Shown piece after piece: positions 1-7,450 of a DNA stretch of 64,000 nt (position 1 is the stretch's first letter; every line of letters starts with the position of its first letter). Location of the stretch: contig NZ_AP022616.1 of assembly GCF_010731115.1 (NCBI RefSeq), positions 3,534,001 to 3,598,000 on the forward strand, written 5' to 3'. A model generated the notes under the pieces. The model saw nothing but the letters and a program-made list of their open reading frames with translations, had not been told where the DNA came from and made no database searches. This DNA is from Mycolicibacterium phocaicum (GTDB lineage: Bacteria > Actinomycetota > Actinomycetes > Mycobacteriales > Mycobacteriaceae). Both the position numbers and the translations under genes were made by a program.

Positions 1-3
1 AAT

Positions 4-62
4 GGTCCCTGGGTTCAATCACGGCGGCTAAATGCGCAGGGTGATTGACGCGACGTACTTGT
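4..62. repeat. Small inverted-repeat hairpin element, copy 1
   Basis: A stretch reading GGTCCCTGGGTTCAATCAC is followed by an inverted relative, GTGATTGACGCGACGTACTT. TCAATCAC (15-22) pairs exactly with GTGATTGA (41-48). The same motif, in the form AAGTACGTGGGCTCAAT or its reverse complement, recurs twice near 34.3 kb, and the 16-mer GGTCCCTGGGTTCAAT is identical there in reverse complement. I see no gene in positions 1-213; the rest of this edge holds further fragments such as AAAAGTACGCGTGGGC near 133. Confidence 0.45.
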
Positions 63-213
63 CGGGAGGTTTTCGCGCCGAGCCAGCAGCAACCGGCCGG
101 ATCGCGGGAGTTGAGTGCGAACTGAGGTCGCAAAAGTACGCGTGGGCAGGTGCGTAGGTTCGCAGTCAACGCCATTTCTCAGTCGCGAGGCCGGCCTTCG
201 AGTTGGACCGTGG

Positions 214-1011
214 CTACGCCCCCTGGAACTGAGCGGGGCGACGCTCGACGAAGGACTGCACGCCCTCGGCGGCGTCCTGAGTTGTGAACAACCGAGCCAC
301 TTCGGGTTGCAGTCGCTCGAACGCCGCGGCCTCGCCGGAACTGCGGGCCAGCTGCGCCGAGGCCAGCGTCGCGCGCACACCCAGCGGAGCCGCGCGGTCG
401 GCGATGGTGTGCGCGATCTCGATGGCTCGCGCGTGCGCGGCCGCAGCATCCTCGACCACCTCCTGCACCAGGCCGATGCGGTGCGCCTCGGTGGCGTCGA
501 ACTCGTCGCCCGTGAGCAGCCAGCGCATGGCGTTGCCCCATCCCGCATCGCGCGGCAGCCGCACGCTGGCGCCGCCGAACGGATAGATGCCGCGCAGCAC
601 CTCGATCTGGGCGAAGCGGGCGTCGGCGGCGGCAACCCGGATATCGGCGGCGAGCAGCAGTTCGATGCCGAGCGTCAGGCATCGACCCTGGACCGCCGCG
701 ACGACGGGCTTGGTCCACGGCCCGTCGAGTCGCCACGGATCGCGGCCGTCAGCGGGAAAGGGACTCTCGCCGGCGGCGATCAACGGGGCGACATCCAGCA
801 GGTCCAGCCCTGCGGTGAAGTGTTCGCCATGAGCGAGGAGCACGCCGGCGCGCAGGCTCTCGTCGCGCTCCAACAGCCCGTATGCCCGGGAGAGGTCAGC
901 CAGCATCGTGCGGTCGAACGCGTTGCGCTTGTCGGGCCGATCGAGTCCCATCACCAGAACACGTCCGTCCCGTTTGAGGGTGACGGTCTGCAATACGGGT
1001 TCGGTCGTCAT
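214..1011 (-). CDS. Enoyl-CoA hydratase/isomerase (crotonase) family protein
   Basis: A 265-residue crotonase, the usual length. The N-terminus has the RPDKRNAFDRTM strand-turn typical of the fold. The first oxyanion-hole segment reads HFTAGLDLLDV (about residue 65), and the second lies in QGRCLTLGIELLLAADI (about 108-124). Crotonases hydrate or isomerise acyl-CoA thioesters in beta-oxidation, but the second oxyanion segment has L-T-L-G instead of the common A-x-G-G, so the exact reaction is uncertain. It reads leftward, away from the small ORF/tetR pair, with about 150 bp between the divergent starts. It is distinct from the echA1 homologue at 5.7-6.5 kb. Confidence 0.85.
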   Translation of the reverse strand: MTTEPVLQTVTLKRDGRVLVMGLDRPDKRNAFDRTMLADLSRAYGLLERDESLRAGVLLAHGEHFTAGLDLLDVAPLIAAGESPFPADGRDPWRLDGPWTKPVVAAVQGRCLTLGIELLLAADIRVAAADARFAQIEVLRGIYPFGGASVRLPRDAGWGNAMRWLLTGDEFDATEAHRIGLVQEVVEDAAAAHARAIEIAHTIADRAAPLGVRATLASAQLARSSGEAAAFERLQPEVARLFTTQDAAEGVQSFVERRPAQFQGA

Positions 1012-1110
1012 GTCAGCAGTGAACTCTCGATTCCCAAATTATGCAAGAGACCATATTTTTGATGGCATTTGGCCGCTGTAGCCACCCAATAGTGACCTGG
1101 AATACATTCT

Positions 1111-1139
1111 TTGGCCTGGTGTGGTCGGCGTTTTATGCT
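1111..1139 (+). promoter_or_regulatory. Sigma-A type promoter for the small ORF-tetR pair
   Basis: TTGGCC (1111-1116) and TATGCT (1134-1139) are separated by exactly 17 nt. The start point would fall near 1146, a few bases before the strong AAGGAGG ribosome site at 1152-1158. This is one of the clearest consensus-like promoters in the window. Confidence 0.55.
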
Positions 1140-1162
1140 GAGTTCCATATCAAGGAGGCGCC

Positions 1163-1297
1163 ATGTGGGTGGTCGAGGTCAACGTGAAGGGCCGTCGCTT
1201 CACGCATACCGTCCTGGGTGCCAACGAGCGGCTGCGTGAAGCTGCGCGGGGCATGCAGGACCGGATGACGCGACTGCGGAACCGGGTCACGCATTGA
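1163..1297 (+). CDS. 44-residue small protein, translationally coupled to tetR
   Basis: An ATG ORF of 44 codons with a near-perfect ribosome site (AAGGAGG) 4 nt upstream. The product begins MWVVEVNVKGRRFTHTVLG and ends in a basic, probably helical stretch. Its TGA overlaps the TTG start of the TetR gene (sequence TTGA), so ribosomes ending here are placed to start the regulator. No membrane segment or known domain is recognised. The good promoter, ribosome site and overlap favour a real gene. It could be a small ligand-sensing or partner protein for the regulator, or simply a leader peptide; the sequence does not decide. Confidence 0.6.
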   Translation: MWVVEVNVKGRRFTHTVLGANERLREAARGMQDRMTRLRNRVTH

Positions 1298-1929
1298 CGT
1301 CAGCTGAGCCCGTCGCCAAGACGGTCAACAAGCGGGGCGCGACGCGGGAACGCATGGTGCGCAGCGCCGCCGCTGTGCTGCGCGAGCGCGGCGCGGCAGG
1401 CGTGACCATCGACGAGGTGCTGGTCCGCAGCGGCGCCCCACGCGGCTCGGTCTACCACCACTTTCCCGAGGGCCGCAGCCAGCTGCTGATCGAGGCGCTG
1501 CAGTTCGCCGGTGATGCGATCGCCGCGCATATCGACGCGTCCGCCGCGTACGGCGGCATCGCCCTCGTCCGCGGATTCGTCACCTTCTGGGATCGCATCC
1601 TCGCCGACAGTGACTTCACCGCCGGGTGCCCGGTGGTCGCGGCTGCCGTCGGGTCGGGTGACGAAGCGCCGACCCTGACCCCCATCGCCGCCGAGATCTT
1701 CGATCGGTGGCGCACCGCGCTCGGACACGCCTTCACTGCCGAAGGCTTCAGCGACAGCGACTCGTCAGCGCTGGCGGTCACCTGCCTGGCCGCGCTCGAG
1801 GGCGCCGTGGTCCTGAGCCGCTCGTCGCAGAGCGTCGAACCGCTGCACGACGTCGCCACGCAACTCGAATTCCTCATCAAGGCAAAGGCTTTCGTCAAGA
1901 ACAACGGCCTGCCGACCGCCGGCGGTTAG
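1294..1929 (+). CDS. TetR/AcrR family transcriptional regulator
   Basis: A 211-residue protein starting at TTG, chosen because it overlaps the stop of the preceding 44-codon ORF. The N-terminal helix-turn-helix is clear: TIDEVLVRSGAPRGSVYHHF at about residues 38-57. The C-terminal ligand domain contains GCPVVAAAV (about 111), typical of the YxaF/LmrA-like branch of TetR proteins. Its target is unknown. The nearest candidates are its own promoter and the divergent crotonase. The last bases overlap the end of the convergent RibD-like gene. Confidence 0.88.
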   Translation: MTSAEPVAKTVNKRGATRERMVRSAAAVLRERGAAGVTIDEVLVRSGAPRGSVYHHFPEGRSQLLIEALQFAGDAIAAHIDASAAYGGIALVRGFVTFWDRILADSDFTAGCPVVAAAVGSGDEAPTLTPIAAEIFDRWRTALGHAFTAEGFSDSDSSALAVTCLAALEGAVVLSRSSQSVEPLHDVATQLEFLIKAKAFVKNNGLPTAGG

Positions 1930-2453
1930 CCTTCCGCGCGAGCCCACCGCGCGCACACGAAGTCCCCGTTCACCGCGGATTCCAATAGCTTCCACTCCGA
2001 GCGCACCGGCAGCACGGGTGCGCCTTCACCCAACGAGCATGGCGCGTACGACACCACCAGTTCGTCGACCAGACCGGCCGTCACGAACTGCGCCGCGACG
2101 TCACCGCCCCCGACGATCCAGACGTCACGTTCGCCCGCCGCCTCAACCAGGGTCGGAAGCAATTGCGCCACATCACCGCTCACCGCCTGCACAGGATGGC
2201 CATCGACGACGACGTCCGACCGGGAGGTGAGCACCCACGTCGGTTGGGGATATGGCCAGTCACCCGGCTCGTGCTCGACGACCCAGCGGTATGTCGTCGA
2301 GCCCATGACCAGGGCACCGACCGACTTCTCGAACGCCTTGTAGCCGAACGGGCCGTCGACGTCGATGTCGCGCGAGAGCAGCCAGTCCAGACTGCCGGTG
2401 GAATCGACGATGAAGCCGTCCAAGCTCGATGCGGTGTAGTAAATGGTCGCCAT
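1926..2453 (-). CDS. RibD C-terminal-domain / DHFR-like reductase
   Basis: About 175 residues from the ATG at 2453 (MATIYYTASSLDGF), which is preferred to an in-frame start ten codons upstream because homologues begin with this beta-strand. The family shares the dihydrofolate-reductase fold and binds NADPH. Visible signatures are SLDGFI near the N-terminus, VMGSTTYRW in the middle and WIVGGGDVAAQF (nucleotide site) in the second half. It probably reduces a pteridine- or riboflavin-like substrate; the substrate cannot be told. It ends 4 bp inside the tetR stop region, tail to tail. Confidence 0.85.
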   Translation of the reverse strand: MATIYYTASSLDGFIVDSTGSLDWLLSRDIDVDGPFGYKAFEKSVGALVMGSTTYRWVVEHEPGDWPYPQPTWVLTSRSDVVVDGHPVQAVSGDVAQLLPTLVEAAGERDVWIVGGGDVAAQFVTAGLVDELVVSYAPCSLGEGAPVLPVRSEWKLLESAVNGDFVCARWARAEG

Positions 2454-2511
2454 CGCACCGAGTATGCCGGGACCCACCGACAACCCGGGAAGCCACGATT
2501 AGTGTTGCCCG

Positions 2512-4632
2512 ATGGACGATTTCGACGCACTTCGCGCCGACGACGGTGACCTGGCCAAACTACGCGACGACCTGCGCCGGTTCCTGGCCGAGGACGCGGC
2601 GCAGTTCGGCTGGCAACCCGGCGTCGACTGCTGGCTGTCGAAGTGGGACGCCGACTTCAGCATGCGGCTGGCGGCGGCCGGCTTCGTCGGGCTGACCATC
2701 CCCGTCGAGTACGGCGGCCACGGACGCAGCCACATGCACCGCTACGTCGTCACCGAGGAACTCCTGGCCCACGGCGCCCCCGTGGCCGCCCACTGGATCG
2801 CCGACCGGCAGGTGGCGCCCGCCCTTCTCACCTACGGCAGCGAGGACCAGCGCCGCCGTCTCCTGCCCCGAATCGCTGCCGGCACTCTGTATTCCGCCAT
2901 CGGCATGAGTGAGCACGAGGCGGGTTCCGATCTGGCCGCCGTCACGACCAAGGCCACGCGCACCGACACCGGCTGGCTGCTGAGTGGCAGCAAGGTATGG
3001 ACCAGCGGCGCGCACCTGGCACACCAGATCGTGGTGCTCGCCCGCACCAGCCCGCTGGACCCGAAACATCGGCACGCAGGGTTCAGCCAGTTCATCGTGC
3101 CGACCGATGCCCCGGGCGTCACCATCGAGCCGATCGTCCAGATGAACGGCGAGCACCACTTCAACGAGGTGCTGTTCGACGACGTCGCGCTGACCGATGC
3201 CGATCTGCTCGGCACCGTCGGCGCCGGCTGGCATCAGGTGACGTCCGAACTGGGTTTCGAGCGCAGCGGTCCGGAGCGCTTCCTGTCCACGGCCACGCTG
3301 CTTTTCGCACTCGTCGACGCCCTGCGGGACGACCCGCGCGCCGACGTCGGTGAACTGATGGCGCGGATGATCTCGCTGCGCCAGCTGTCCATCTCGGTCG
3401 CCCGGGCGCTGACCGCCGGCCGGGACGCCGCGGTGTCCGCCGCACTGGTGAAGGACCTCGGCACCCGTTTCGAACAGGATTCCGTCGAGATCGCCGCGGA
3501 GCTGCTGGACCGGTACGACGGCCCCGACCGTCCGCGACTGCAGGCGATGCTGGACACCGCCCGCGTGCACGCACCGCTGTTCACACTGCGCGGCGGCACC
3601 AACGAGGTACTGCGCGGCATCGTCGCCAAGAACTGGACCAAACAGGCTGCAGCCGAACAGCATTCGGACGAGTACGCCGAATTGCGGGAACTGGCCGAGC
3701 AGATCGGCCGGACGGCCGCGCCCGCCCGGACACTGCCACTGACGTTCGACGACGCCCTGTGGCGCACCGCCGAGACTTCGGGACTGACGCGGCTCAGCAG
3801 TGACGCCGAGGCCGGACCCGCCGCCGCGGCCGTCGTGCTGGGCACCCTGGCGCGTCATGCCGCCGCGGTGCCGATCGCCGAAACCGATGTGCTGGCAACA
3901 TGGCTGGCCACCGAGGCCGGCCTGGTGGTACCGGAGTCCGGACCACTGACGGTGGCGGTCGAGCAGATCGCCACCTGGCCGCAGTGCGGACCGGTGTTGG
4001 TGACCAAGCGCGCGCCGGACGCCCTGTACGTCGGCCTGGTGAACCCACCGATGCTCACCGACAATGGGCACAACCTCGCGGGCGAACCTCGGGCCACCGT
4101 CGAATTCGACATGGCAGCAACCGATGTCGTCCAACTTCCGCTTGCCGTCGCCGACGAGCTGACCATCCGCGGCGCCTGGTGCCGGTGTGTACAGATCGTC
4201 GGCGCATTCGATGCCGCCGCCGAACTGACCATCGCACACACCGAGACGCGGGTGCAGTTCGGCCGCCCGCTCGGCGCCTTCCAGGCCGTGCAGCACTCCC
4301 TGGCCACCATGCTCGGAGAGATCGAACGCGCCAGGGCCGCAACCACTCTGGCCGTCACCGCGGCCGCTCAGTATGGCTTCGCCGACGCCCGCACCGGCTA
4401 CGCAACAACCGTGGCCAAGGTCGCGGTGGGCCGCGCCGTCGCTCCGGTGACGACCATCGCCCATCAGTTGCACGGCGCCATCGGCACCACCGCGGAACAT
4501 CCGCTGTGGCGCGCGACCATGCGGGCACGCAGTTGGGCCGACGAATTCGGCGGCACCAGCTGGCATGCCCGCCGACTCGCGACGCTCACCGCGACGACGA
4601 ACCCGTGGTATGTGACGGTGGGCCGCGTCTGA
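2512..4632 (+). CDS. Two-domain (fused) acyl-CoA dehydrogenase, FadE type
   Basis: 706 residues, about twice the length of a single acyl-CoA dehydrogenase, as in the double-length mycobacterial FadE6/FadE22/FadE34 group. The first half carries the FAD/substrate signature AIGMSEHEAGSDLAAV (about residue 129) and the C-terminal GGTNEVLRGIVAKNW, the usual ACAD ending. The second half (from about 385) is a degenerate ACAD copy with VQFGRPLGAFQAVQHSLA and LHGAIGTTAEHPLW. It would desaturate acyl-CoA or steroid side-chain CoA esters. It begins about 58 bp from the divergent RibD-like start and has no obvious operon partner. Confidence 0.88.
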   Translation: MDDFDALRADDGDLAKLRDDLRRFLAEDAAQFGWQPGVDCWLSKWDADFSMRLAAAGFVGLTIPVEYGGHGRSHMHRYVVTEELLAHGAPVAAHWIADRQVAPALLTYGSEDQRRRLLPRIAAGTLYSAIGMSEHEAGSDLAAVTTKATRTDTGWLLSGSKVWTSGAHLAHQIVVLARTSPLDPKHRHAGFSQFIVPTDAPGVTIEPIVQMNGEHHFNEVLFDDVALTDADLLGTVGAGWHQVTSELGFERSGPERFLSTATLLFALVDALRDDPRADVGELMARMISLRQLSISVARALTAGRDAAVSAALVKDLGTRFEQDSVEIAAELLDRYDGPDRPRLQAMLDTARVHAPLFTLRGGTNEVLRGIVAKNWTKQAAAEQHSDEYAELRELAEQIGRTAAPARTLPLTFDDALWRTAETSGLTRLSSDAEAGPAAAAVVLGTLARHAAAVPIAETDVLATWLATEAGLVVPESGPLTVAVEQIATWPQCGPVLVTKRAPDALYVGLVNPPMLTDNGHNLAGEPRATVEFDMAATDVVQLPLAVADELTIRGAWCRCVQIVGAFDAAAELTIAHTETRVQFGRPLGAFQAVQHSLATMLGEIERARAATTLAVTAAAQYGFADARTGYATTVAKVAVGRAVAPVTTIAHQLHGAIGTTAEHPLWRATMRARSWADEFGGTSWHARRLATLTATTNPWYVTVGRV

Positions 4633-4733
4633 AACGTGTTGTGACCTAAGTCATTATCCGCGCCGAAAGTGGACTCCGTCCGCTTGTGACGGCGGCCATA
4701 GCGCTACCGGCGGTCCCGGTAAAAACTCGACAC

Positions 4734-5216
4734 ATGTCGAAATTCAGCGGCGCCCTGGCTGCGCTGGCCGTGTCCGCCCTGCCTGTCGCGACTCTGGTCG
4801 CCGCGCCCGCCGAGGCCGCCGGCACGTCCCGCCAGACCCTGATGTCGCGGACGTACACCTGCGACCGGCAGCCCATCAACTACATGAAGTTCCGGTTCCC
4901 GGCGGTGCCGACCGCCGAGATCACCTCCGACGGCCGGACCGCCACCGCCCACATCGAGATGCTCGACGGTGCGCGCAACGCGCAGTACACGGTTCGGGTG
5001 ATCCCGGCCCCGCATGCCTCGCTGGGCTGCCTGCCAGGTGACCCGAGCATCGCCACCGGCGCACTGAGCACCGACGGCTTCGGCAACGGCAGCTCCACCG
5101 TCCAGCTTTCCGTCGCCCCCGGCATCAGCGGCGTCTGGGTCGCGGTTGATCTGCCCCAAGCGCATTCGCAGAGCCCGGCCGAGTTCTACAGCAGCGACTT
5201 CGTCGCCTCGGTCTGA
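4734..5216 (+). CDS. Secreted protein of unknown function
   Basis: About 160 residues from the ATG at 4734. This start is preferred to one 16 codons upstream because it gives a clean Sec signal peptide: MSKF, a hydrophobic run of alanine, leucine and valine, and a cleavage site near APAEAAG. The mature part has two cysteines (YTCDRQP and LGCLPGD) that could form one disulfide, and it is rich in beta-type sequence. No catalytic motif is visible. Upstream, TGTGACCTAAGTCATT at 4640 is a weak CRP-like or inverted repeat. The function is unknown. Confidence 0.75.
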   Translation: MSKFSGALAALAVSALPVATLVAAPAEAAGTSRQTLMSRTYTCDRQPINYMKFRFPAVPTAEITSDGRTATAHIEMLDGARNAQYTVRVIPAPHASLGCLPGDPSIATGALSTDGFGNGSSTVQLSVAPGISGVWVAVDLPQAHSQSPAEFYSSDFVASV

Positions 5217-5270
5217 CATTTGTTCGACCCCAGCGGCCGACACGAACGATCTCCCCGGTAGAACAAACAC

Positions 5271-5738
5271 ATGCGCTACCGGGAGAACATGACGTCGCGG
5301 CGACTCGATGGCCGTCAGGCCGCGGTGCTGGCCGCCGCTCTGCTGCTGGCCGGATGTTCGGGTGACAAGCCGCCGGCACAGCCCACCACCTCGACGTCGA
5401 GCGCTCCGGCGCAGAGTTCGTCGGCCGCCCCGAGCACGCCCGACGCCGGCGCGCCGCCGTCCCCGACCAGCCGTCAGCTCGACGGCGGCACGTGCCTACA
5501 GCTCACCGGCGCGGTGGTGAACCTGATGTCCGGGGCGTCCCCCGACGACGCGAAGGCGGCCGGGGACACCATCAACGGATTCCACCCGCCGGCCGATGTG
5601 CAGGCCGCCGTGACGCACTTCGTCAAGACCAACGGCCTGCACAGCAGCGATCCCGACCGCAGCCAGTTCAGCCGCACGCTCAACAACTGGGTTGAGCAGC
5701 AGTGCCCGGTGCAGCAGCCGGAGAAGAAACCCAAGTAG
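5271..5738 (+). CDS. Putative lipoprotein
   Basis: A 155-residue protein with a lipobox, LLLAGC, giving a lipidated cysteine at about residue 29. A Thr/Ser/Pro/Ala-rich linker follows, then a small globular domain of about 90 residues containing one cysteine pair (GTCLQL and EQQCPV). An in-frame ATG six codons downstream (5289) lies close to GGGAG and could be the real start. The protein would be anchored on the outer face of the cytoplasmic membrane. No enzymatic motif is recognised. It ends just before the convergent echA1 remnant. Confidence 0.75.
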   Translation: MRYRENMTSRRLDGRQAAVLAAALLLAGCSGDKPPAQPTTSTSSAPAQSSSAAPSTPDAGAPPSPTSRQLDGGTCLQLTGAVVNLMSGASPDDAKAAGDTINGFHPPADVQAAVTHFVKTNGLHSSDPDRSQFSRTLNNWVEQQCPVQQPEKKPK

Positions 5739-5744
5739 CGAAGG

Positions 5745-6535
5745 TCAGCTACCGGTCCACTGCGGCGCGCGCTTCTCGGCGAAGGCGACCGCGCCCTCAC
5801 GCGCGTCCTTCGACATGAAGATCGGGCCCAGGATGGCGCCCTGCTTCTCCCACTTCTCCGCGTCGGACCAGTCGGGCGACTCGACGATGATGCGCTTCGT
5901 CGCGGCCACGGCCAGCGGGCCGTTGGCCGTGATGCGCTCAGCCAGCGCGAGAGCGGCATCCAGTGCGCCGCCGGGCTCGGTCAGCTCGTTGACCAGACCC
6001 AGCTCATGGGCCCGCGTCGCGGTCAGGTTGTCGCCCGTGAGCGCGAGTTCCATGGCGATGGCGTAGGGGATGCGCTGCGGCAGCCGCAGCAACCCGCCAC
6101 CACCGGCGACCAGACCGCGCTTGACCTCGGGGATACCGAACGCCGACGCGTTGGAGGCGACGATGAGGTCTGCCGACAGCGCCAGCTCGGTGCCGCCCGC
6201 CAGCGCGTAACCCTCGACGGCCGCGATCAGCGGCTTGGCCGGCGGACGCTGGGTCAGGCCGAAGCCGCGGCTCGAGATGATGTTCTCGCCCTTGGCGAAG
6301 GCCTTGAGATCCATGCCGGCACAGAACGAGCCGCCCGCGCCGGTCAGCACGCCGACCGACAGCCCGGGGTCCTCGTCGAGGCGGTCCGCGGCAGCGGCCA
6401 AGCCGTTGCTGCCAAGCCGTTGCTGACCGCTGAGTTGACAGCGTTCTTGGCTTGGGGCCGATTGATGGTGATGATCAGTATGCGGTCGCGCTGTTCGAGG
6501 AGGACGGCATCTTCGCTGGTGGCTTCTTCGGTCAC
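5745..6535 (-). pseudogene. echA1: echA1-type enoyl-CoA hydratase, frameshifted
   Basis: The translated pieces match the M. tuberculosis EchA1 (Rv0222) sequence as I know it. The N-terminal piece, from a GTG at 6535, reads LEQRDRILIITINRPQAKNA. The C-terminal piece holds the oxyanion segments GGSFCAGMDLKAFA and EGYALAGGTELALSADL. The two lie in different frames. The break is a 14-bp tandem duplication at 6397-6424; deleting one copy joins them as SNGLAAAADRLDEDPG with no other change. As it stands, translation from the 5' start goes out of frame after about 40 codons. The lesion could be real, phase-variable or an assembly error. The gene is divergent from the acyltransferase operon, with a KstR-type operator between them. 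Confidence 0.85.
6397..6424. repeat. Perfect 14-bp tandem duplication inside echA1
   Basis: GCCAAGCCGTTGCT is present twice back to back (6397-6410 and 6411-6424). Fourteen is not a multiple of three, so the duplication shifts the echA1 reading frame. Removing one copy restores a normal crotonase. Confidence 0.92.
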
Positions 6536-6589
6536 GACGGTGATGCTAGCCACAGGGGATTGGCGTCCGGCGGTCAACCAGTGAATAAT

Positions 6590-6617
6590 CGAAAATTAGA
6601 ACGCGTTCTAGTTTTCG
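6590..6617. promoter_or_regulatory. KstR-type operator between echA1 and the acyltransferase operon
   Basis: The core TAGAACGCGTTCTA (6597-6610) is a perfect palindrome. It fits the known mycobacterial KstR consensus TnnAACnnGTTnnA, the operator of the cholesterol-catabolism repressor. CGAAAA and TTTTCG extend it on either side to a 28-bp palindrome with one mismatched pair. It sits 55 bp upstream of the GTG of echA1 and 21 bp upstream of the acyltransferase start, so it could repress both. Regulation is inferred from the match. Confidence 0.8.
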
Positions 6618-6637
6618 CCGCAGTCAGAGGAGAAACC

Positions 6638-7444
6638 GTGGCCAAGCTGCCCGAAATCACCAAATTCGACCCGGAGCTGACCGAGAAGGTCATGGGGATT
6701 CTCCGCCCGCTGCTGAAGGTGTATCACCGATCCGAGGTCCGCGGATTGGAGAACATTCCCCTCGGCGGCGCGCTGGTGGTGAGCAACCACTCGGGCGGCA
6801 TGCTGCCCATGGACGTGCCGATCTTCTCATCGCATTTCTACGACAAGTACGGCTACGACCGTCCCGTCTACACCCTCAGCCACGCCATGCTGATGGTCGG
6901 CCCGACCGCGGACTTCTTCAAGAAGACCGGCTACATCCTGGCCAGCCACGAGAACGCCGACGAGGCGCTGCGCTCGGGCGGCCTCGTCGTCGTCTTCCCC
7001 GGCGGTGACTACGACGTCTACCGGCCGTCGACCGACGCCAACAAGATCGACTTCGACGGTCGCAAGGGCTACGTGAAGGCGGCGATCAACGCCGGCGTGC
7101 CGATCGTGCCGATGGTCGGCATCGGCGGCCAGGAGACCCAAATCTTCCTCACCCGCGGCGAGAAGATCGCCAAGGCACTCGGTCCCATCGCACGCGCCGC
7201 CCGTGCCAAGGTGGTGCCGCTGTCCATCGGCCTGCCGTTCGGGCTGTCCGCCGTGCTGCCGTTCAACGTGCCGCTGCCGTCGAAGATCGTCATGCAGGTG
7301 CTGCCGCCCGTCGATCCCACGGCCATCGCGTTCGAGTCCGGCGATGAGCCCGACATCGACGCGGTCGACGCGCATGTCCGCAAGGTCATGCAGGACGCCC
7401 TCGACGAACTCGCCGAAGAGCGTCGCTTCCCGGTACTAGGCTGA
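6638..7444 (+). CDS. Lysophospholipid/diacyl-type acyltransferase (LPLAT family)
   Basis: 268 residues from the GTG at 6638. This start was chosen because AGAGGAGAA lies just upstream and because the longer upstream frame runs through echA1 and the operator. The PlsC-like catalytic motif is NHSGGMLPMD (His-x4/5-Asp, about residue 49-58), and VVFPGGDYDVYRP (about 120) matches the substrate-binding block. It resembles M. tuberculosis Rv1428c. It likely transfers acyl groups to a glycerolipid at the membrane. It is the first gene of an operon with the FadD gene (6-bp gap) and the esterase gene, probably under KstR-type control. Confidence 0.82.
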   Translation: MAKLPEITKFDPELTEKVMGILRPLLKVYHRSEVRGLENIPLGGALVVSNHSGGMLPMDVPIFSSHFYDKYGYDRPVYTLSHAMLMVGPTADFFKKTGYILASHENADEALRSGGLVVVFPGGDYDVYRPSTDANKIDFDGRKGYVKAAINAGVPIVPMVGIGGQETQIFLTRGEKIAKALGPIARAARAKVVPLSIGLPFGLSAVLPFNVPLPSKIVMQVLPPVDPTAIAFESGDEPDIDAVDAHVRKVMQDALDELAEERRFPVLG

Positions 7445-7450
7445 CCGGCC

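Noticed and set aside
2560-4566. 668-codon antisense frame over the fused acyl-CoA dehydrogenase
   Set aside because: Low-complexity Gly/Arg/Asp product, typical shadow of a high-GC gene; the plus strand has clear ACAD motifs.
4640-4655. TGTGACCTAAGTCATT as a CRP site
   Set aside because: The right half (TCATT) departs from TCACA; too weak compared with the exact site at 13702.
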